A stretch of DNA of 64,000 nt from Eublepharis macularius (lineage: Eukaryota > Chordata > Lepidosauria > Squamata > Eublepharidae). The stretch's first letter is position 1. Every line of letters starts with the position of its first letter. The stretch is from NCBI RefSeq assembly GCF_028583425.1, contig NC_072794.1, positions 22,317,232 through 22,381,231 on the forward strand, in the 5' to 3' direction. The position numbers and the translations under genes are program-made. Below, one piece after another: positions 28,401 through 37,400 of the stretch. The notes below the pieces were generated by a model that saw only the letters and a program-made list of their open reading frames with translations, ran no database searches and was not told where the DNA came from.

Positions 28401-31400
28401 CCCAAAGGCTCTTTCTCAGCCCAATCATGTTTAAGAGCATCGTTTTGTGACCCCTCCCACAGAACCCAACAGGACACTGACCGTTACTGACACTGGAAGC
28501 CCAGCCCAATTTCAAATGAGAAAAGTCTTTTGTTCACTCAAGAATAAAGAAACTGATCTGATGTTTTCTTATAATGAACATATATGGAGACAAAAACGGC
28601 AATTTTCTTGCCGCTATAGAGGGGCAAGTTTTCCCACTAAGTTCTGGATTTTGGTGATCAACAGAGCAGCCATTAGAACAGGTGTTTGCTGAGAGTTACA
28701 GCAAGAGAGAGGCAGGACGCTACAGTAGCTGGCGTCAGATGGAGGCAACCCAGATTCAAATCCCACAGTCACGAACCTCATTGGGTTACCTTGGGTCAGT
28801 TTCACTTTCAGCTTTCCCCGTTACAGAGCTGTTGTGAGAATAAAGAAGGGAATGGTAGCCTTATTTCCTAAGAAATGGACATTTCATCAGGATAGCTTTC
28901 TCCCGTTTTCCTTTTAATGACCTGGGTCAGGGTATCTAGCCATTTCTATTAGTAGTATAGAAAGCAGCCTCTTGGGAAGGCACTGTGCAAGGACTACTTA
29001 CTGCTGTCTCTTGCAGAAAACAGACGTACAGTGCTGTATAGACTTCCAACAGCAAGGCTTCTAAATAAAATTGGAAGTTGTTCCAACTCTTCCTCATAAC
29101 CCTGTGGGACGGGTATAACAACTTCTGCTACCCACCAGGGTATTTTCCAAGGGGATAGTTTGAGGATGCAGAATGATCCCTTAGATTTAAAACAGTGATC
29201 ACATCCACACAACCATCAGGGAAAAGTGCTAATACATGAGAAGAAATGGAAGATTTTGTTAATGTCCTGGGTCACCATTTACATGCTTGGACTCTCCTCC
29301 ATATGGGACCTTACTGATGTGAACAGTGATGAAGAACGTTTCCCCTGAACAAGTCATTACACTAAGAAGGGATTTTGATAAAGGCTTCTCCATCGGTGTA
29401 GTCTTCAATGGCTGGCGTAGCATTTTAGTGATGAGAAATGTCAAGTTTTGCAATGGAGTCTCAAGGTAGTGGGTAAATGACTGATACTGGGGAAATGGAT
29501 ATTCTCTGAACAATCGCTGTTCATTGGATGGTGCTTAACAATGGTTATTTTACCATGGCAAGTCACGGAATGAACTATGCCTTGGAATTCAGTATTGCAA
29601 TGTTTCCAGAAGATGACACTGTGAAAGCACTTTTTTTTTTTAATGATCAAGGCCTCAAAGTTTTAAAGGACAAAAATAGCAACAGACATAGAGCCTTCTT
29701 GGTCTCTTTTGTCAAGAAACTGCCTATACCTGATCTCTTGCGTGGCCTTTTTCAAACATTTTCAGGCTCCTGACCTAGTTAGAAGCAGAAAAGGCCTTTT
29801 CTTCTGGGAAAGGGCAGTCACGATGCTACAAGTTCTCAGACACATAAGCATGAGATGGAACTAGTCACAGGTGCAGAGTACAGAGCTTCAAAAGCAGAGC
29901 TCAGAAGGGAGTTTTGCACTCAGCACTCCATCTCATTAATGCATAGCATTCTGGGAGTGGAGTGACTAGCTGCTAATTGTGAGGACATGCCAGCTACAGA
30001 GACATCTTGTCACAAGGTAAGCGACTCACTGATTGGTCAAGCTGGTCAGGCCATACTATGGGCAGGTGGCCTTAAAACTTAAGCCCTCATTCTAGTTACA
30101 TCCTTGCTCTTGACAATGTCTTCTTTTGGGATGGTGGCTGGTGGATGCCTGTGGCCATACATCATTCTTGGGCCCAGGTACGAGGTTTTGCCTGGACTCG
30201 TATGCTCTAGTTGCATAAAGTTAACATTTGGTTAAGGACTGAAAGCCTGTACAGTATTATTAGGATAGTTATTTAGCTTATTGTTATTTTCTTCTCCCTG
30301 TTGCACACTGCTGTAACTGTATTCTCTTGCACGTCTTTTAACTATTAATTACATTCTTATAGTGTTATTTGGATTTCAGCACTTCAATCTGAATCTGGTA
30401 CTTTGGCCTATTTGCCACAGCAACTCAAGTAATTATTTTGTAGAACTCAATCAGCAACACGGCCTACCTTACAGGGCTGACTTTTTTTTGCTTAATACCC
30501 CGTAGGACTTGAGATTTGCTTCTTGGTCTCAGACTGAAGGTTAGCTAAAGAGACCAGTCAGGATTTTGCCACTCTGGAAGTGAGGTTTCACTCTCCAGTT
30601 TTCAGTGTTTTGACTTTTGACCCCCGTAAGAAATTTCATTGTGGGACAGGACGGTTTCGACATCTACCAAGTGCAAAAGGTGAGGGCCGGACATTTCTAT
30701 ATGGTGACTTGAACTGCTTTGGTGATACATGAAGCAAAAAGAGTGCCTTTGGCTACCTGATTCTCTCCTTTAATACGCTAACTATTGATCATACCACCAA
30801 GCCCCAGGCTTTCATAAAATATACAGCAACATCCAAGGGCCCCAGCCTATTCTCTTTTTACGCAAATTGAAGGAAAATATTCAAATATGGTTCAAAGCCA
30901 CTAACGACTCACTGTGCATACTGTGACTTCATCCCAGGGCTTCACTCTGTTCAGCATCAAAAGCTGTTCCATCAGGTTGATTCTACACAGGAACCAGGAA
31001 AACACCAAGAGAAGCTCCCTGCTCCCTGCCGAACCGTCACAAGGAAGATCATAGAACGCCAGCCTTCTGTACCCATGGCTGAAGGCCACACTTTTAACAA
31101 ATCGGACCTGAGAGCCTGAGAAGTAGGTAAGACAGAAAACAGGTTGCTTGTCTGTAACCAACTGGACATATAGCAGGCACACATGGGCTGTGAGCAGAAA
31201 CAGGTTTGGAGCAGACTCTAGCCAAAGAACCAGGACTCAAATCTTCCTCCTAAGAGATAACTTTGTCTTTCAGTCATAGATCCAGAGGAGTTAGCCGTGT
31301 TAGTCTGTAGTAGCAAAATCAAAAAGAGTCCAGTAGCACCTTTAAGACTAACCAATTTTATTATAGCATAAGCTTTCGAGAATCAAGTTCTCTTCATCAG

Positions 31401-34400
31401 ATGCCTGATCAGGCATCTGATGAAGAGAACTTGATTCTCGAAAGCTTATGCTATAATAAAATTGGTTAGTCTTAAAGGTGCTACTGGACTCTTTTTGATT
31501 TTGTCTTTCAGTGTTTACCTTTCTCCATAATTCCTTCAGACCTCTAGCTCCCCCAGCGACAGATAAAGTGTGCAAACAGGGGAAGAAGAGCAAGTTATGT
31601 GATTTTACACATAATTATTTGAAGAACATCAGCTGCAGGGTAATCAAACTGTCTTTATTTGGGGTCTCTAGAGATCACAGGACAGCCTACCGAAACGCCC
31701 AGACGTCAAGGCATACTATGAAAGAAAGGCAGAGGAGGCCATCCAAGTCTCTAGTCTACACAGCTCCATAAGCAGTGAGCTCATGCGAAGGTCAAGTTTT
31801 TAAAGTGGGTTGAACACTGGAAGGAAATAAAGCTGGATCTTGAGTCTTGCAAGCCTGGCTACCAAGGTACTGACTGCCATTAGGCTGAGCAGATACTGGA
31901 TTGCGCTCTTGCAGAACAAAACCACAGGCCCTGTATAAGGGTAGGAAGACACAAGGCACCGTGGCATCAAGGACTGAGCCAGTGAATTATATTTGATAGG
32001 TTGGAATGAGGTGAAACGTCTCTGCGTTGATACAGAGACCTACAGTGCAATCCTAAGCAAAGTTACTCCAGTCAAAGCCCATTGATTTCAAATGGCTTAG
32101 ACTGGAGTAACTCTTCTTAGGATTGCACTGCAAGTCTTAGAAGTAGAGAAAGCATAAGCTGGATATCGTATTTCCAAGATGTTCAGACCTGGAGTTCACA
32201 ACAGGAAGCCGGTTGTCAATGCACAGGCCACAACAGTCAAACCAACAGTACTACGACCTGAAGGACTTAAATGTCTGATGCAAAGCCTACCTTGATTTCC
32301 CAGGAGGTATTTTCAATAAGCTGGTCAGTGGGCAACAGATGCAGCCAAAGCACCAACACCGCAGCCAGGGAGACCAACCAAAAACCCCATCCAGACACTT
32401 ACGAACCTCATTACTAATGACAATATCCAATTGTTTACATTTCACTTAGTAGTTCCACTGATACTACTTTTATTGACAACATAAAGGGTCTAACCTAATT
32501 AATTTGAAATTATCTTTCATTAGTTAACAGCATACTTATCTTTCAATATTGCTTGGATTTAATGAACAATATTTCTATCGTACATTAACATTAAACAGAC
32601 TAGTGGCATATGGGCACAATGGCTCAATTCAGACAACTGTTACCAAACCTTGGGCTCATTAGACATTTCTTCTTCAGCATAAATTACGCTTTGTCACGAT
32701 CCATTTATTATTTAAATCAGAATCAGAAAACCACTTCAAACTTTGGTTTCTGGTTTTGCTTTGGTAAGCAAGCATCGTTATCTAATGATTTAGCAGCTTT
32801 TAATTAGAACTTGATAATGTTAGGCTGCCTTCGTTTTATTCTATACAGACATTCTATATGTTTTATTGTATACTACTTCAAACAACTCTGATGAGAAACT
32901 ATACAAATGTATTAAGAATAAAAATAACAAACAATAAACTGATAAGGAAGCCACAAACACGGGGCAAGGAAGCATACAAACTTGCATCTTATTTCTTATC
33001 CTTCAAATTGGTAAAGGCAGTAGGACATAAGGGTTAGAGAGGCAGACTAGGATCTGGGAGAACCAGATTCAAACCCCTACTCTGCCATAGAAGCTTCCTG
33101 GGTGACTTTGGGCCAGACAAACATGCTCAGCCTAACCTACAAGGTTGTTGTGATAATAAAATAGACGACAGGAGAATGATGTACACCACTGGAGATAAAG
33201 GTGGTATAAAGGAAGTAAAGCATAAATAATCTGTCAGATAAATGCTGGAAATGTAAAAAGCATGAAGGATCATTGTATCATATGTGGCGGACGTGTGAAG
33301 TAGCTAGACAGTACTGGGGAGATATTTTAGAAGTAATAAATGAGATTTTGCAGACCCAAATAAAGAAGAACCCAGAGCTATTGCTACTGAATTTAAGTAT
33401 GGAAGATGTTCCTATGCAATACAGAACATTATTATTCTACATGACGACGACGGCAACAAGACTTTTATATGCGCAGAAATGGAAGGTGCAAGAAATACCA
33501 ACTATTGAAGACTGGATATATAAATTGCTGTACATGGCAGAAATGGATAAAATGACAAGTAAGCTGAGAGATCAGAATCTGGCAGAATTCTTTACTGATT
33601 GGGGAAGACTGAAAACATATTTAGAAAAGAAGTGGGACGTGAAAGGGGAACTATGGCAATTCGAAAATTATTACAATGGGTTTCTTTTTATTGGAAGAGA
33701 TGGAATCTTTACCATATGGAGTGAAGTATTAGCTAATTGTTAGCTTAAATTTAAGTGGATTTGGATGTATTGTCGAAGGCTTTCACGGCCGGAGAACGAT
33801 GTTTGTTGTGGGTTTTCCGGGCTGTATTGCCGTGGTCTTGGCATTGTAGTTCCTTACGTTTCGCCAGCAGCTGTGGCTGGCATCTTCAGAGGTGTAGCAC
33901 CAAAAGACAGAGATCTCTCAGTGTCACAGTGTGGAAAAGATGTTGGCAGGTCATTTGTATCTACTCAGGAGGGGTGGGGTTGAGCTGAGTCATCCTGTAA
34001 AAGTTTCCCAGGGTGTGGAATGCTAATGGCGGGAGGCTTCACTATATCCTGAAGAGGTTCTTTTGCATATGGATTGGGGCTTGATGTGCTAATCTTCTCT
34101 GCAGGGCTATTGTTGAGTATAGAGTGTTTTGTTAGCCTGGTGTTTTTCAGAACTGGAAACCATGCTCTGTTCATTCTTAAGTAGTAACACAACTCACTTC
34201 ACATCAGAGAATCACCCAAACACAATTGCTGTCAAAAACGGTGAAGTGGGTTGTATTATTTCGTGTAGTACACTGCTATCATGCCCTGTTGTGCCCTCCT
34301 ACTGTATAACCTAAAGCTGTTCAAGAAATAAAGTGTTTTTGACAGGAATTGTGTTTTTTGTGATTCTCTGATGTTAAGTGAGTTGTGTTATTTTTGTGTA

Positions 34401-37400
34401 AGATACTGCTGCCATGCCCTTTGGTGTGCCCCCCTGCTGTGTAACCTAAAGCTGTTCAAGAAATAAAGTGTTTTTGTCAGGAATTGTGTTTTTGTGATTC
34501 TCTGATGTCAAGTGAGTTGTGTTATTTTTGTGAGGTGGAATGCTGGAATGTCCTTTGGTGTGCCCCCCCCTACTGTGTATCCTAAAGCTGTTCAAGAAAT
34601 AAAGTGTTTTTGACAGGAATTGTGCTTTTGTGATTCTCTGATGTTAAGTGAGTTGTGTTGTTTTTGTGTAAGATACTGCTGCCATGCCCTTTGGTGTGCC
34701 CCCCTGCTGTGTAACCTAAAGCTGTTCAAGAAATAAAGTGTTTTTGACAGGAATTGTGTTTTTGTGATTCTCTGATGTTAAGTGAGTTGTGTTATTTTTG
34801 GAATGCTGGAATGCCCTTTGGTGTGCCCCCCTGCTGTGTAACCTAAAGCTGTTCAAGAAATAAAGTGTTTTTGACAGGAATTGTGCTTTGTGATTCTCTG
34901 ATGTTAAGTGAGTTGTGTTATTTTTCTGTGTGGGGGACTGCTGGGCCGATTCCAGACGGCCCCCCGCCTCGCGAAACGTCGCGCGTCGTCGCGCAGAAAA
35001 CGCGAAATATCGCGTTTTCTCGCGCGAGTTTTGCGCGATGTCGCGCAAAACTCACGCGAGAAAACGTGATATTTCGCATTTTCTGCGCGACGACTCGTGA
35101 CGATGCGCGACGTTTCGCGAGGAGGGGGGGCCGTCTGGAATCGGCCCTGGTGTAATGTGTCATAATGCTTTGCCTACTTGTACTTTGAAAGGGAGAAAAT
35201 AATTTTTAAAAAACTTTATTTTGTGTTGTTCGTGTTTTATTCTTTGTTGTGCAGTTGGTTCCCATCATAGGGAACAATGGGGCTGGCTGGCCAGCCATCT
35301 CTGTAGGTGGGGGGGGGGAATTTGAGGGAGGGTGTCTGTGGTTCAGGTGCTCTTTCACAGGGACCAGCTGGCACTCAGAAGTGTGCCCACCATTGTGGCA
35401 CCCCTGGGCTGTGCAGAAATGCCCAGGGAAAGAGAGTTTAGAAGTTCCCAGCATAGGGAACAAAGGGAGAGGGCTGGCCTTTGCCAGCCTGTTCCTGGAA
35501 TTATGGGTGTGGGGCTGCTGGGGGTGGATTTGGGTCTGTGAGGGGCTAATGTGGGGATTTGGGTCTGTGTGTGGCAGCTGGGGGGGGAATTGGGTTTGTG
35601 TGGGGCTGTAAGGGGTGGACTTTGGGGGCTGAGAGCACCTACTTGGGGAGGCCATGAAATGCCCCCCACAAGTGGGAGCAGGCTGAGCCTTGGTGGGGGG
35701 TGGGAGGAAAGGTGGGAGAAGGGCCCCTGAGGGTTGGGGGGCATTTTGCATGCAAAATGCCACCCCTGGCAAGACAAGCCTCCCCCAGCTGGAGTAGAGA
35801 AAAGAGCACCTACTTGGGGAGGCCATGATATGCCCCCCCAAGTGGGAGCAGGCTGTGCCTTGGTGGGGGGTGGGAGGAAAGGTGGGAGAAGGGCCCCTGA
35901 GGGTCGGGGGGCATTTTGCATGCAAAATGCCACCCCTGGCAAGACAAGCCTCCCCCAGCTGTAAGTAGTAGAGAAAAGAGCACCTACTTGGGGAGGCCAT
36001 GAAATGCCCCCCCCAAGTGGGAGCAGGCTGAGCCTTAGTGGGGGGTGGGAGGAAGGGTGGGAGAAGGGCCCCAGAGGGTTGGGGGGCATTTTGCATGCAA
36101 AATGCTACCCCTGGCAAAGGAAGCCTGCCTCTTCATTTTTTCCCCATAGGAAATAATGAAGAAGAAATGAGCAGCAGCAAGCTAACAATATGCTCACCCT
36201 TCCCAGGATAGGGGGACCTGGTTTGGGGGGCCATAACATGGCCCCCCCAAAGTCCAATCGGTCTGAAACTTGGTGGGTTGTTAGAAAGGAGTTAGAGGAA
36301 GGTCCCCACCAATTTTGGCTTGATTCGGTGGGAAAATGCCTCCCCCAGGCATCCGGGAAGACGGAGGCATTTTCCCATTGAAAAAACCCGAAAGAAACCC
36401 GAAAGAAACCCGAAACGCTAAACCCGAAACGGCTAGCCGTTTCGGGTTTTGCTGTTTCCGAAACAGATTCTTGTTTCGGGTAAACCCGAAACAAGAAACA
36501 CGAAACAGAGTGCCTTTGCACACCCCTATTCTTAAGGTTTCTTCTTTCCTGTTGAAGTTTTGCTTATGCTTGTGAATTTCAATGGCTTCCCTGTGCAGTC
36601 TGACAAAGTAGTTGGAAGTGTTGTCCAGTATTTTGGTGTCCTGGAATAAGATACTGTGCCGTTTGAGTTAGGCTACGTTCAGCCACTGCTGATTTTTCAG
36701 GTTGTCCAAGTCTGCAGTGTCTTTCATGTTCTTTTATTCTTGTCTGGATGCTACGCTTTGTGGTCCCGATGTAAACTTGTCCACAGCTGCAGGGTATACG
36801 GTATACTCCTGCAGAGGTGAGGGGGTCTCTACTGTCTTTTGCTGATCGTAGCATCTGTTGTATTTTTCGGGTGGGTCTGAATACTGCTTGAAGGTTATGC
36901 TTTTTCATAAGCTTTCCCATCTGATCAGTAATTCCTTTGATATATGGCAAAAACACTTTTCCTGTAGGAGACTGTTTTTCCTTGGTTGTTTGATTCATCC
37001 TGGGTTTGATTGCTCTTCGGATTTCATAGTAGATACAAATGACCTGCCAACATCTTTTCCACACTGTGACACTGAGAGATCTCTGTCTTTTGGTGCTACA
37101 CCTCTGAAGATGCCAGCCACAGCTGCTGGCGAAACATCAGGAACTACAATGCCAAGACCACGGCAATACAGCCCGGAAAACCCACAACAACCATAAGTGG
37201 ATTTGGAGTTAATAGATATTGGTAAAATTAATAAAGTAGATATTTTATTTAATTGTTAGCTTAAATTTAAATATATCTGAAGTTAACAGATAGTAATAGA
37301 TAACAGATTTTAAGTTAATAATAATAGATTTGAAGCTAACAGATAGAGCTTAGCTTAACAAAGTAGAATGTAAACATGATATAATGAGTTATAGAAAAAG

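Larger units (their letters stand above)
34182..36528. mobile_element. hAT-like non-autonomous element made of tandem repeats
   Basis: Flanked by TTCTTAAG (34174-34181 and 36529-36536), an 8-base duplication as hAT transposases make. It starts TAG and ends CTA, and its right end read inward is TAGGGGTGTGCAAAGG, a hAT-like terminus. The left terminus pairs poorly with it. Inside, in order: an inverted partial repeat unit, five 127-136-base units, a CpG-rich palindrome, a G-rich spacer, three 171-174-base units, and a segment built of TTTCGGGTTT words. No transposase is encoded. Confidence 0.7.
33766..37193 (-). mobile_element. Penelope-like retroelement (Neptune type), truncated, with inverted terminal arms
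   Basis: Flanked by a 14-base duplication TAAGTGGATTTGGA (33752-33765 and 37194-37207). Arms 33803-33965 and 37028-37192 are inverted copies of about 165 bases; the left side has about 37 extra bases starting TGTATTGTCGAAGG. Between the arms the minus strand codes for the linker and GIY-YIG nuclease end of the family (SAGVYRIPCSCGQVYIGTT, then RSIQTRIKEHERHCRLGQ, about 36810-36680). The reverse transcriptase is missing and the copy is not functional. A second element is inserted within it. Confidence 0.82.

Noticed and set aside
34240-34940. CRISPR-like array
   Set aside because: Units are adjacent and of 127-136 bases without unique spacers; this is eukaryotic tandem repeat DNA.
35206-36117. 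Open frame of about 300 codons on the minus strand
   Set aside because: It lies wholly in a tandem array whose period is divisible by three, is proline- and glycine-rich with repeated peptides, and has no known domain.
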